From RGIG8244 sp045592785 (GTDB lineage: Bacteria; Verrucomicrobiota; Lentisphaeria; Victivallales; UBA1829), in the NCBI GenBank assembly GCA_045592785.1, contig JAZNVL010000010.1:1-64000 (forward strand): 64,000 nt of DNA, given 5' to 3'. A program made the translations under genes and the position numbers. The notes below the pieces were generated by a model. It saw nothing but the letters and a program-made list of their open reading frames with translations. It made no database searches and was not told the origin of the DNA. Below are positions 1 to 7,891 of this stretch, piece after piece. Position 1 is the stretch's first letter. The number at the start of each line of letters is the position of its first letter.

Positions 1-133
1 CAGACCGGGATTTTGCTATTGCCTTCTTTCAGATTCCACCTCACGATGGACACCCTTGGCTTTCGCTAACAGTTCCTACTGACAAGCCTGTATCGGACTT
101 TCACCGACGAGTCAATGCGCGTGCCGCGCATAC
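1..133 (-). mobile_element. Group II intron, 5' end (domain I), truncated by window edge
   Basis: Read on the minus strand from 133, the sequence starts GTATGCGCGG and contains the strings GGTGAAAGTCCGATACAGGC, GTAGGAACTGTTAGC, AAGGGTGTCC and GAGGTGGAATCTGAAAGAAG. I recognise these from the first part of domain I of bacterial group II introns that encode a reverse transcriptase/maturase. The first base of the element lies directly after the T-run of the argG terminator, a location typical of class C introns. The ribozyme core, reverse transcriptase and 3' end would lie beyond base 1. Identification is from remembered sequence, not from a covariance search. Confidence 0.72.
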
Positions 134-134
134 T

Positions 135-172
135 AAAAAAACGCACGCTTCTGCGGGAAAGCAGAGCGTGCG
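135..172 (-). terminator. Rho-independent terminator of argG
   Basis: An 8-bp stem (142-149 with 165-172) continues through CTGC/GCAG around a GGGAAA loop and is followed on the minus strand by seven T (141-135). A T-run of six also follows on the plus side, so it could work in both directions. It sits 24 bases after the argG stop. Confidence 0.88.
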
Positions 173-195
173 CTTTTTTGTATCGATCCGTAAGA

Positions 196-1398
196 TCAAT
201 AACGATGCTGTTTGCTCTTCGCCAGGGTACGGAGACGGAGAGAGTTCAGGCGGATAAAACCGGTGGCATCCGTCTGATCGTACACATCATCCTTTTCGAA
301 GGTGGAAAGCAGATCGTCGTAAAGGCTGTAGGGAGATTTACGGCCGGTGACGTGACATGCACCTTTGAAGAGTTTCACGCGGACATCGCCGGTGACAAAC
401 TTCTGGCTTTCCGTGATGGCAGCCTGGAGCATTTCCCGTTCGGGAGCAAACCAGAACCCGTTGTAAACGAGGCGGGCGTAGGTGGGGATGAAGGAGTCAC
501 GCAGGAACATGACTTCACGGTCCATGGTGATTTCTTCCAGACCGCGATGAGCCTGGAACAGGATGGTGCCGGCAGGCGTTTCGTACACGCCGCGGGACTT
601 CATACCGACAAAACGGTTTTCCACGATATCGACTCTGCCCACGGCATGTTTGGAACCCAGTTCATTGAGTTTGCGCATGAGATTGGCGGGAGAAAGTGCT
701 TCGCCGTTCACATGGGTGGGGATACCCTGTTCGAAGTGGATTTCCACATCTTCGGGAGCATCTTCCGCCTGGGAGAGCGGACGGGTCATCACATGGATCT
801 CTTCGGGACATTCGGTCCAGGGATCTTCCAGGATACCGCCTTCAAAGGAAATGTGAAGCAGGTTGCGGTCCATGGAATAGGGCTTTTTCAGCGTGGAGCT
901 GACGGGGATATTGTTTGCCCGTGCGTATTCGATCATTTCGGAACGGGACTGGAATTTCCAGTTGGGATCGCGCCATGCAGCGATAACTTTGATGGCGGGG
1001 TCAAGAGCATAAGCAGCCAGTTCGAAACGGACCTGGTCATTGCCTTTGCCGGTCGCGCCGTGACAGATGGCATCTGCGCCTTCCTGTTTGGCGATTTCCA
1101 CCAGGCGTTTTCCGATGAGAGGACGTGCGATGGAAGTACCCAGCAGATAATTGCCTTCATAGATCGCATTCGCCTGAAGCATGGGGAAGATGAAATCCCG
1201 TGCAAATTCTTCGGTGAGGTCTTCCACATAACACTTGGAAGCACCGGTTTTGCATGCTTTTTCTTCCAACCCGGCAGTTTCTTCCGCCTGACCGACATCT
1301 GCGCAGTATGCAATGATTTCGGCATTGAAGGTTTCTTTTGCCCATTTTACGATGACCGAGGTATCAAGACCTCCGGAATAGGCGACGACAATTTTCAT
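196..1398 (-). CDS. argG: Argininosuccinate synthase
   Basis: Joins citrulline and aspartate with ATP to give argininosuccinate, the penultimate step of arginine synthesis in the cytoplasm. The 400-residue protein has the usual family length. It opens with the N-type ATP-pyrophosphatase loop AYSGGLDTSV at residues 6-15, and GATGKGNDQVRFE and YSMDRNLLHISFEGG are conserved family blocks. The start at 1398 follows a purine-rich AAGGAG on the minus strand. It is monocistronic, with its own promoter (1453-1481) and terminator; argH is not in the window. Confidence 0.97.
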   Translation of the reverse strand: MKIVVAYSGGLDTSVIVKWAKETFNAEIIAYCADVGQAEETAGLEEKACKTGASKCYVEDLTEEFARDFIFPMLQANAIYEGNYLLGTSIARPLIGKRLVEIAKQEGADAICHGATGKGNDQVRFELAAYALDPAIKVIAAWRDPNWKFQSRSEMIEYARANNIPVSSTLKKPYSMDRNLLHISFEGGILEDPWTECPEEIHVMTRPLSQAEDAPEDVEIHFEQGIPTHVNGEALSPANLMRKLNELGSKHAVGRVDIVENRFVGMKSRGVYETPAGTILFQAHRGLEEITMDREVMFLRDSFIPTYARLVYNGFWFAPEREMLQAAITESQKFVTGDVRVKLFKGACHVTGRKSPYSLYDDLLSTFEKDDVYDQTDATGFIRLNSLRLRTLAKSKQHRY

Positions 1399-1452
1399 AG
1401 TTGTACTCCTTAAATTGAACCAGGGGAAAGACCCCGTTAAAAATTTCCTATT

Positions 1453-1481
1453 ATTATACCATTCCGACTTGAAAAAATCAA
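1453..1481 (-). promoter_or_regulatory. Sigma-70-like promoter for argG
   Basis: Minus strand TTGATT (1481-1476), 17-base spacer, TATAAT (1458-1453). Transcription would begin near 1446, giving a leader of about 48 bases before argG. Confidence 0.65.
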
Positions 1482-1527
1482 ATCATAAACTACATTATTA
1501 TGAAAAATATTTGGAGATTTTGCCGAA

Positions 1528-1914
1528 ATGGAAGACGAAAACATCAAAAAACAAGTCCGGCACGTTGCCGCTGCCTTCAATGACTACGATTGTCATGCCT
1601 ATTTCTTTGTCAATGAAGCCGTGACGTACACCGTGGAAAAGATCGGCAGGAACGGCACAGTCTCCCGGCATATCTCCGGACAGGAACTCATCGAAGGCTC
1701 GCTGGATTATGCGATCCGGGAATACGCGTTTCTGGCACCACAGGTCTTTGAATACTGGGGTCTTCGCACAGGAAGCGATATCGGGGAGATCGTCTACCGT
1801 CTTATTGCGGAAAACATCCTCTCCGCCAGCCCGGAAGACCGGCGGGAGGACTTCGACGAACCCGGCCCGGAATTACCGTCCCGTCTCCGGGATCTGCTTT
1901 CCAGCCGCCGCTGA
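1528..1914 (+). CDS. Minf_1886 family protein
   Basis: A 128-residue protein of unknown function that I recognise as the Minf_1886 family, a small conserved protein of the Planctomycetes-Verrucomicrobia-Lentisphaerae group. Visible family blocks are AYFFVNEAV (around residue 30), RHISGQELIEG (around 50), VFEYWG and GEIVYRLIAENILSASPEDRREDFD in the C-terminal half. There is no signal peptide or membrane segment. It is divergent from argG and ends 6 bases from the convergent pyrF gene. The family assignment supports a PVC host; the molecular role is unknown. Confidence 0.85.
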   Translation: MEDENIKKQVRHVAAAFNDYDCHAYFFVNEAVTYTVEKIGRNGTVSRHISGQELIEGSLDYAIREYAFLAPQVFEYWGLRTGSDIGEIVYRLIAENILSASPEDRREDFDEPGPELPSRLRDLLSSRR

Positions 1915-1920
1915 TCGTGC

Positions 1921-2736
1921 TTATTTCCGGAAGGAATTGATCAGCGTATTGAGTTCCTGACAGGCTTTCCCTGCCGCTTCCGCAAAGTCTTCCCCGTTGG
2001 AAGCATAAATGATCCCGCGGGAAGAATTGATCACCAGTCCGGTACCATCGGCAGTCATACCGTTTTCCAACACCGCGCGGACATCGCCGCCCTGTGCGCC
2101 CACGCCGGGGACCAGAAGCGGTGTATCACCCACGATCTTGCGGATCTCGCCCAGTTCAGCCGGGAATGTGGCGCCCGCGACCAGCATGGTGTTCTTGTTG
2201 TAATTCCAGGGACCGGAAACCAGACGTGCCACGCGCTGATACAGCATTTCACCGCCCACATCCAGTTCCTGGATCTCTTTCGCACCCGGATTGGAGGTAC
2301 GGCAAAGCACGATCACGCCTTTATCCGCATGATCCAGAAACGGTTTCAGCGCATCCATGCCCATATAGGGATTCACAGTGACAGCATCTGCACCGTACCG
2401 TTCGAAGGCTTCTTTCGCATACATCTGACTGGTGGCACCGATATCCGCCCGTTTCGCATCCAGGATCACGGGGACCTGGGGCGCGACTTCTTTGATGTAA
2501 CGGATGGTGAGAAGCAGATCTTCATCGGCATCCAGTCCGGCGTAATATGCCGCCTGGGGCTTGTAGGCACAGACCTGATCTTTCGTTGCATCGATGATTC
2601 CTTTGTTGAATTGGAACAGCGGATGTTCTTTTTCACGAAGGAATTGGGGAATCTTTGCGACATCGGGATCCAGCCCGACACACACCAGTGAATTGCCGGA
2701 TTTCCATGCCCCGGCGAGCATTTCCATAAACGTCAT
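1921..2736 (-). CDS. pyrF: Orotidine 5'-phosphate decarboxylase, type 2
   Basis: Decarboxylates OMP to UMP, the last step of de novo pyrimidine synthesis. The 271-residue length and the N-terminal LVCVGLDPD block mark the longer type 2 subfamily. The catalytic signature DAKRADIGAT includes Lys95 and its aspartate neighbours. GATFPAEL and the C-terminal VPGVGAQGGD phosphate-binding loop are also present. The start at 2736 has AAGGAG at good spacing. No other pyr genes are adjacent. Confidence 0.95.
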   Translation of the reverse strand: MTFMEMLAGAWKSGNSLVCVGLDPDVAKIPQFLREKEHPLFQFNKGIIDATKDQVCAYKPQAAYYAGLDADEDLLLTIRYIKEVAPQVPVILDAKRADIGATSQMYAKEAFERYGADAVTVNPYMGMDALKPFLDHADKGVIVLCRTSNPGAKEIQELDVGGEMLYQRVARLVSGPWNYNKNTMLVAGATFPAELGEIRKIVGDTPLLVPGVGAQGGDVRAVLENGMTADGTGLVINSSRGIIYASNGEDFAEAAGKACQELNTLINSFRK

Positions 2737-2805
2737 AATGCGTTCTCCTTGCGTTGATGTGATAATATATCACATTCCCCGGGAAAAGCAAATGACAAAC
2801 ACGGA

Positions 2806-4212
2806 TTATTTCCGTATTTGAAGCAGTTCATCCAGCGTGGCGATACAGCACAGATTGTTGTCACGGAACGCCGAAGAGGAAAGCAGAACCACAAGATCGG
2901 AACCGTTCAGATCCCCTTTCTCCAACAGGATCCGGGCGGATGCACGGGCGAGTTCCAGAGGATTTTCGATGTATGTGCTGTGTTCCGCGATCACGCCGCT
3001 GCAAATGGAAAGCTGACTCACCACTGCCGGGTCATGGCTCAATGCAAAAATGGGGATGTCCGGACGGTATGCTGCACAGATCCGGGCGGTCTTTCCGCTT
3101 GCCGTGTTGCAGATGATGGCTTTCACCGGAAGGGATTCGTATGCCTTCACTGCGGCGTGGATCATATATCCCGATGCCTCATGTTCGAAAGAAAGAGCCT
3201 GTACCCGTTTGACAAGTCCCGGCGCAGAAGTTTCCGCCGACTGCACGATACGGCTCATGGCGGCGACTGCCTCCGCCGGATATTTTCCCTGGGCGGTCTC
3301 CCCGCTCAACATCACGGCATCGGACCCGTCAAAGACGGCGTTGGCGACATCGCTGACTTCGGCGCGGGTGGGCATGGGATTTTCCTCCATGCTTTGGAGC
3401 ATCTGGGTGGCGGTGATCACACTTTTCGCACGGTTCATACATTGGAAGATCAACTGTTTCTGGATCAGCGGGACTTCCTCCATCGGGATCTCGATCCCCA
3501 GATCGCCGCGGGCAACCATGATGCCATCCGCCGCATCCAGAATGGATTCCGCATTTGCCACCCCCTGCCGGTTTTCGATCTTGGCTATGATCTGAATGGG
3601 ACTGTTCAGGGTTTCCAGCATACTGCGGACCGCCAGGACATCATCCCTTGTGCGGACGAAGGAATGGGCGATGAAATCGATTTTGAGTTCCGCCGCTTTG
3701 AGAATGAACAAACGGTCCTTTTCGGTGAGTGCAGGCATTTTCATTTCGGCATCGGGCACGTTGACGGATTTCCGGTCACGGATCAGGGTCCCCCGCCGGA
3801 CTTCGCACACCGCAAACGCCCCTTCCTTCCGCAGAATGACAAGCTCTGTTTCCCCGTCATCGATCAGCACACGCTGTCCCGGCGCAACATCCTGCACAAA
3901 ACGGAAATAGTTGATGTGAAGGACGTCATCACCGGTCTCCCCTCCCCCGGTCAGACGCAGAATATCCCCCGGCGAAACGGCACGGGGTTCCGCAAGATCA
4001 CAAGTGCGGATATTGGGACCTTTCGTATCCAGCATGATCCCGATCTTATCGGAAACGGAACGGATCACCGGGACCATTTTTTCCAGATCGTCCACGGACA
4101 TGTGGGCGGTATTGAGCCGGACGATGTTCATACCGTTCCGGTAGAGGGAGTCGATAAATTCCGGCGTACATTTTTTGCCGGAGATGGTTGCGATGATCTT
4201 TGTTTTCTTCAT
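2806..4212 (-). CDS. pyk: Pyruvate kinase
   Basis: Transfers phosphate from PEP to ADP in the last step of glycolysis. About 468 residues; an in-frame ATG 12 bases further upstream exists, but GAGGTG lies correctly in front of the ATG at 4212. Core features are IIAKIENRQGVANAESIL with the active-site Lys, GIMVARGDLGIEIP (Mg and substrate), SVITATQMLQSM and SDAVMLSGETAQGKYP, followed by the C-terminal domain. The N-terminal K-site loop is slightly unusual: TISGKKCT replaces the usual TIGPAS type, and VRLNTAH replaces RLNFSHG. It still looks full length and functional. It faces pyrF-type housekeeping genes rather than a glycolytic operon. Confidence 0.95.
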   Translation of the reverse strand: MKKTKIIATISGKKCTPEFIDSLYRNGMNIVRLNTAHMSVDDLEKMVPVIRSVSDKIGIMLDTKGPNIRTCDLAEPRAVSPGDILRLTGGGETGDDVLHINYFRFVQDVAPGQRVLIDDGETELVILRKEGAFAVCEVRRGTLIRDRKSVNVPDAEMKMPALTEKDRLFILKAAELKIDFIAHSFVRTRDDVLAVRSMLETLNSPIQIIAKIENRQGVANAESILDAADGIMVARGDLGIEIPMEEVPLIQKQLIFQCMNRAKSVITATQMLQSMEENPMPTRAEVSDVANAVFDGSDAVMLSGETAQGKYPAEAVAAMSRIVQSAETSAPGLVKRVQALSFEHEASGYMIHAAVKAYESLPVKAIICNTASGKTARICAAYRPDIPIFALSHDPAVVSQLSICSGVIAEHSTYIENPLELARASARILLEKGDLNGSDLVVLLSSSAFRDNNLCCIATLDELLQIRK

Positions 4213-4300
4213 AATGCACCTCACAGTAATGGTTCATTGGCATAACCTATCACATCTGATACGGTTTTCAAGGCGGAAAATAATTTTTCGGAGAAAAATC

Positions 4301-4328
4301 TTGAAAAAAAAGGAATCCGGTGTAAAGT
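4301..4328 (+). promoter_or_regulatory. Promoter for the hotdog thioesterase gene
   Basis: TTGAAA (4301-4306), 16-base spacer, TAAAGT (4323-4328). The predicted transcription start near 4335 lies downstream of the first in-frame ATG at 4331, which argues for the ATG at 4367 as the real start. Confidence 0.45.
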
Positions 4329-4366
4329 AAATGGAGCAAAAAAAACAACCAACTGCGAGTGAGAAT

Positions 4367-4867
4367 ATGAAAGTCATCTGCAAACAACGCAACAGCCGCA
4401 TGTGTGTCATCTGCGGACTGGATAACCCCATCGGACTGAAAGCCCCTTTTTACACCATGGAAGACGGCAGTGTGATCAGCCGTTTCACGTTTTCCGAGAA
4501 TTTCCAGAGTTATCCCGGGCGCGTACACGGGGGGATCATTACCGCTGTTCTGGATGAACTGGGTTTGCGCGCTATGTGGTCCAAACACTTCTCCGAAGAT
4601 GATTTCGGCGTGACCATGAGTCTCACCACCGATTTCCGCAAACCGGTCCTCTATGATGTCCCCCTTCTCACCCGCGGGATGCTGGTGAAAGAGAACCGTC
4701 GTCTTGCCGTGGTGGAAGCGGAACTTTTTGACGAAACGGGGACCCTTCTTGCCAACGCCACGCTGAATTATCTGAAAATGGATACACAAAAAATCTCCGT
4801 CGGTGCCAATGTCCACGAGGAAATGCCTTATCTCATCGAAGACGGCGTGACGGAGATCTCTATTTAA
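4367..4867 (+). CDS. PaaI-like hotdog-fold thioesterase
   Basis: Predicted acyl-CoA thioesterase of the PaaI/4HBT hotdog superfamily, about 166 residues from the chosen start MKVICKQR. The helix motif GRVHGGIITAVLDELG carries the family HGG and the acidic residue near the active site. LTTDFRKPV and the final beta-strand region ATLNYLKM fit the fold. An upstream ATG at 4331 would add 12 residues but lies before the predicted transcription start. The substrate cannot be told from sequence. CVICG near the N-terminus, a Cys pair before the hotdog core, is common in this subgroup. Confidence 0.8.
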   Translation: MKVICKQRNSRMCVICGLDNPIGLKAPFYTMEDGSVISRFTFSENFQSYPGRVHGGIITAVLDELGLRAMWSKHFSEDDFGVTMSLTTDFRKPVLYDVPLLTRGMLVKENRRLAVVEAELFDETGTLLANATLNYLKMDTQKISVGANVHEEMPYLIEDGVTEISI

Positions 4868-4898
4868 GAAACGTTTCTCTGAACGATCAGAGCGTTTC
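4868..4898. terminator. Candidate bidirectional hairpin between convergent genes
   Basis: GAAACG (4868-4873) pairs with CGTTTC (4893-4898), and CTCTGA (4877-4882) pairs with TCAGAG (4887-4892) around an ACGA loop. There is no long T-run on either side, so intrinsic termination is uncertain. The hairpin includes the purQ stop codon. Confidence 0.4.
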
Positions 4899-5693
4899 CG
4901 AAGCGTATGTCACCGCATTATCAAAAATGATTCTGCCTTCGCCCCATTCCGGAAGGTCGCCGCGATGTTTCGCTGCCTGCCAATCGGGTGCATTGAAGGG
5001 CGAGAGGAATGCTTCCGGGTGCGGCATCAGACCGAATACACGACCCGTTTCATCACAGATCCCGGCGATGTCATTGATGGAACCGTTGGGATTTTCCGGG
5101 AATCCGTTGGGCGCGGAGCCATCCGGCGCACAGTAACGGACCGCCGCCAGATGCTGACGTTCGATCTCTGCGATCACCTCCGGTTCCGCAATGAATTTCC
5201 CTTCCCCGTGACGGATGGGGAGACGGATCGTATCGATATTTTTCGTGAAGACACAGGGAGATGCGGGATCCGCTTTCAGTGTGATCCAGTCATCACGGAA
5301 CACGCCGCAATCGTTGTTGGTCAGCGCAGCCTGCTGCGTAAGATACTGTCCTTTCAGCGCAGGAGCAAGTCCCAGACGGGTCAGAGTCTGGAAACCGTTA
5401 CAGATCCCGATCACCAGTTTTCCGTCCGCAATGAACTTGTTGAGTTCATCCGCCATACGGAACTTGATGCGGTTGGCAAAGACAGCCCCGGATCCCAGAT
5501 GGTCCCCGAAGGAGAATCCGCCGATGAACGCGAGGATGTGATAATCTTCCACCGGGCATTTGCCGGAAAGAAGATCGTTGAGGTGTACCCGTTCCGGGGT
5601 GGCACCACAGCAGCTGAACGCGGCGGACGTTTCTTTTTCGCAATTGAGTCCGACGCCTGTAATGATCAGAACTTTGACCTGTGATTTCTTCAT
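4887..5693 (-). CDS. purQ: Phosphoribosylformylglycinamidine synthase, glutaminase subunit PurQ
   Basis: Class I glutamine amidotransferase that feeds ammonia to PurL in purine synthesis. The nucleophile elbow GICNGFQ places catalytic Cys98. GGFSFGDHLGSGA forms the oxyanion region, and MPHPEAF near the C-terminus supplies the His-Glu pair. At 268 residues it is the longer stand-alone PurQ form. The start at 5693 is preceded by GGAG. PurL is not adjacent, so the gene is separated from its partner. Confidence 0.93.
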   Translation of the reverse strand: MKKSQVKVLIITGVGLNCEKETSAAFSCCGATPERVHLNDLLSGKCPVEDYHILAFIGGFSFGDHLGSGAVFANRIKFRMADELNKFIADGKLVIGICNGFQTLTRLGLAPALKGQYLTQQAALTNNDCGVFRDDWITLKADPASPCVFTKNIDTIRLPIRHGEGKFIAEPEVIAEIERQHLAAVRYCAPDGSAPNGFPENPNGSINDIAGICDETGRVFGLMPHPEAFLSPFNAPDWQAAKHRGDLPEWGEGRIIFDNAVTYASETL

Positions 5694-5822
5694 AATCTCA
5701 AACTCCGTTAGTTAATATCTTAAAATATAGCCCGTTTTTGGATAAATGCAAGGGAAAGACCGCATTTTGATTTGATTTTTCTTGAAATAGAGGTTAAATT
5801 ACAGACGAAAGGAACTTTTGGG

Positions 5823-6455
5823 ATGAATTCAGATGTGATCTTATGGCTTGACCTGGCAGGGACCGCTGTCTTTGCCGCCACCGGCGCGATCAAAGGAGTC
5901 CGGCACCGGCTGGACCTCTTCGGGATCATTGTGCTGGCGTGCTGTGTCGGTGTGGGCGGCGGGATCATCCGGGATATGATCCTGGGCGCAGTACCCGCAG
6001 CCGCATTGAAAAACGGATGGTATCTGCTGGTATGTATTGCCATTGCGTTCATCATTTTCTTCACCGCCCGCTACTGGATGAAGATCCGCAATATCATTCA
6101 GCATTTCGATGCCATCGGGCTGGGCGTATTCACCGCGCTGGGTGCAGCCAAAGGGCTGACCTATGAGGTCAGTATCATCGGGATCGTTCTCTGCGGAACG
6201 TTCACCGCCATCGGCGGCGGGATGATCCGTGACATTCTGGTGCGGGAAGTCCCCGTGGTGCTGCGCAGTGACTTTTATGCAACAGCGGCGGTGATCGGCG
6301 GATTCCTTTTTTATACGCTCAACGCCATGGATTTACAGTGGGGATTCAATTTCTTTACAACGGCACTCGTTGTTACGACGCTCCGCCTTCTGGCGATGCA
6401 TTACCATCTCCGGCTGCCGAAGGTTCAGAAGAACGGAACCCGAAGCAACACGTAA
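5823..6455 (+). CDS. TRIC/UPF0126 family membrane protein (YicG-like cation channel)
   Basis: Predicted seven-helix membrane protein of about 210 residues. The two internally duplicated glycine motifs GVGGGIIRDMILG and AIGGGMIRDILVREVP are hallmarks of the bacterial trimeric intracellular cation channel (UPF0126) family, thought to conduct K+ or similar cations. The start MNSDVILWLD at 5823 follows AAAGGA; a longer reading from 5772 has no ribosome site. Its 3' end overlaps the convergent DUF3592 gene by 83 bases. Confidence 0.9.
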   Translation: MNSDVILWLDLAGTAVFAATGAIKGVRHRLDLFGIIVLACCVGVGGGIIRDMILGAVPAAALKNGWYLLVCIAIAFIIFFTARYWMKIRNIIQHFDAIGLGVFTALGAAKGLTYEVSIIGIVLCGTFTAIGGGMIRDILVREVPVVLRSDFYATAAVIGGFLFYTLNAMDLQWGFNFFTTALVVTTLRLLAMHYHLRLPKVQKNGTRSNT

Positions 6456-7515
6456 CCAGTCCGGCACCGAAGAAACACAAAGAAAAGAACGTCTGCCAAT
6501 AGAACGTCCAGCCCAGTTCCCGGACCAGCAACGCTTCCGTCGGATCCGCAGGATTCACAAAGCAATGGGTCTTTGTACCCACAGGATACCGTTTCGTGAT
6601 CTTACGGACCGAACTCCGGTTCTGGGTCATATTTCCAGACCGCACCACATCGTATTCGGTTCCTTCACGGGCAACACCCTGATAATGGTAAGAGTATTTC
6701 AGGATGAGATTGTAATAGGTCGAATACCCGCCCTTCTTCTTGTTGCGGACCTGCCGGGTCGTCATATCCGAAAACGTGATCACGGCAGGAACCTTCTCCC
6801 AGTCCCCCATTTCGATGGTCTTGACGACCGGCTTCACGATCATCTGCCAACACATGATCGCGCCGATGAACCCGAAAACACCACCGACGATCCGCAGAGC
6901 GACACGGTTGTTCTTTTTCCGGCGGATCTCTTTTGCGCTATTATCTTCCGTACAGTTGAGCACCGGGACACCCAGTTTTTCCGCAAGAAACGCAGCATCC
7001 TCACGGACAGCAGCGGCGCCCCCGTGATCGACCACGTTCTTCCGGCTTCCATCCTGACACACAATATTGAGTTCATAACTGAACCAGGTGGATCCTTTGG
7101 AACCGCGACAGGTCTCCCGGAGGATCTGCAATGCCGCGATCTCCCGGAACGGGATATGATCCCGCAGGTCTTCCGCCGGCAGACGGTAATTGGGTTCCCT
7201 GCGGTCCTTCCAGTAACATTTTTTCTGGAAATCGAATTTTCCCCGCCGGAACATCTGAAAACCGAGGGCGTAAACGATCGCCAGGAAGAAACAGCCGACA
7301 ACGATTATCCCAATACCGGTATGAAGTTCATCTGCCAGCTTGGTGATCCCCGCGATCACTGCTGCCAGCCCGACAACAAAAAACGGGAGAAGTACCAGAC
7401 GGTATCCCAAAGTGGAACGGAATTCATAACGTCCGTTTCCGCAATCTTTGAGTCGTGACGTTGTAAACGATGCGCCGCCCGGCGCCAGTGGTGTTTTATC
7501 CGGTTGAATCATCAT
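6373..7515 (-). CDS. DUF3592 domain membrane protein
   Basis: About 380 residues from the ATG at 7515, which is preceded by AGGAG. Two membrane helices lie near residues 40-85 (YRLVLLPFFVVGLAAVIAG and GIGIIVVGCFFLAIVYALG). A soluble stretch of about 130 residues follows, then a third helix, then the DUF3592 fold with WEKVPAVITFSDM, YYNLILKYSYHYQG, YPVGTKTHCFVNPADPTEALL, and a last helix. The function of DUF3592 is unknown; it is often found in envelope proteins. The last 83 bases are antisense to the TRIC-like gene. Confidence 0.8.
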   Translation of the reverse strand: MMIQPDKTPLAPGGASFTTSRLKDCGNGRYEFRSTLGYRLVLLPFFVVGLAAVIAGITKLADELHTGIGIIVVGCFFLAIVYALGFQMFRRGKFDFQKKCYWKDRREPNYRLPAEDLRDHIPFREIAALQILRETCRGSKGSTWFSYELNIVCQDGSRKNVVDHGGAAAVREDAAFLAEKLGVPVLNCTEDNSAKEIRRKKNNRVALRIVGGVFGFIGAIMCWQMIVKPVVKTIEMGDWEKVPAVITFSDMTTRQVRNKKKGGYSTYYNLILKYSYHYQGVAREGTEYDVVRSGNMTQNRSSVRKITKRYPVGTKTHCFVNPADPTEALLVRELGWTFYWQTFFSLCFFGAGLVTCCFGFRSSEPSAAGDGNASPEGGAS

Positions 7516-7547
7516 GATCGTAACTCCTGTTGGATTCATTTCCGGAA

Positions 7548-7576
7548 AATATATATCACACAAACATAAATTGCAA
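7548..7576 (-). promoter_or_regulatory. Promoter for the DUF3592 gene
   Basis: Minus strand TTGCAA (7576-7571), 17-base spacer, TATATT (7553-7548), ending about 33 bases before the ATG at 7515. Confidence 0.5.
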
Positions 7577-7835
7577 GAAAATTTTAAAAAAACAACGTTA
7601 TTTCCCCCCGCGCCAGAGACAAAACAAAAAATTTTTCTCTTTTTTTCTTGCATTTTTCCTCTCGCGAAATATATCGTTGGAATTATGTGGAAAATTCTTG
7701 TGTTAACGATCACAAAGTGGCAGGATGGTTATTCCGCGGAAACGTCCTGTGCCGCCGCGATCGACTCCATCTCCGATGACTGGAACCGTCAGGCAATGAC
7801 AACGTTGATCGCCTGATCAAACAGCAAGAAAAAAC
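7577..7835. other. Gap between genes with a possible short transcript
   Basis: This stretch lacks a convincing gene. It begins very A/T-rich. A promoter-like TTGCAT (7648-7653), 16-base spacer and TATATC (7670-7675) point rightward, and the hairpin at 7836-7869 closes the region. An open frame of 43 codons (7685-7816) starts exactly where transcription would begin, without a ribosome site and without recognisable similarity. It could be a small RNA, a leaderless micro-ORF or nothing. Confidence 0.3.
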
Positions 7836-7869
7836 AAAACGGGACTGCGGCAAAAAACGCAGTCCCGCT
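7836..7869 (-). terminator. Terminator of the nine-gene DeoR-controlled operon
   Basis: A 10-bp perfect stem CGGGACTGCG (7840-7849) with CGCAGTCCCG (7858-7867). On the minus strand it is followed by TTTTGTTTTTT. The stem is nearly the same as that of the terminator at 18359-18396. Confidence 0.85.
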
Positions 7870-7891
7870 TTTCCGTTGTTATGACGGATGA

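Noticed and set aside
115..1413. A 432-codon frame opposite argG
   Set aside because: Antisense shadow of a highly conserved gene; its first codons also run through the intron boundary and the terminator.
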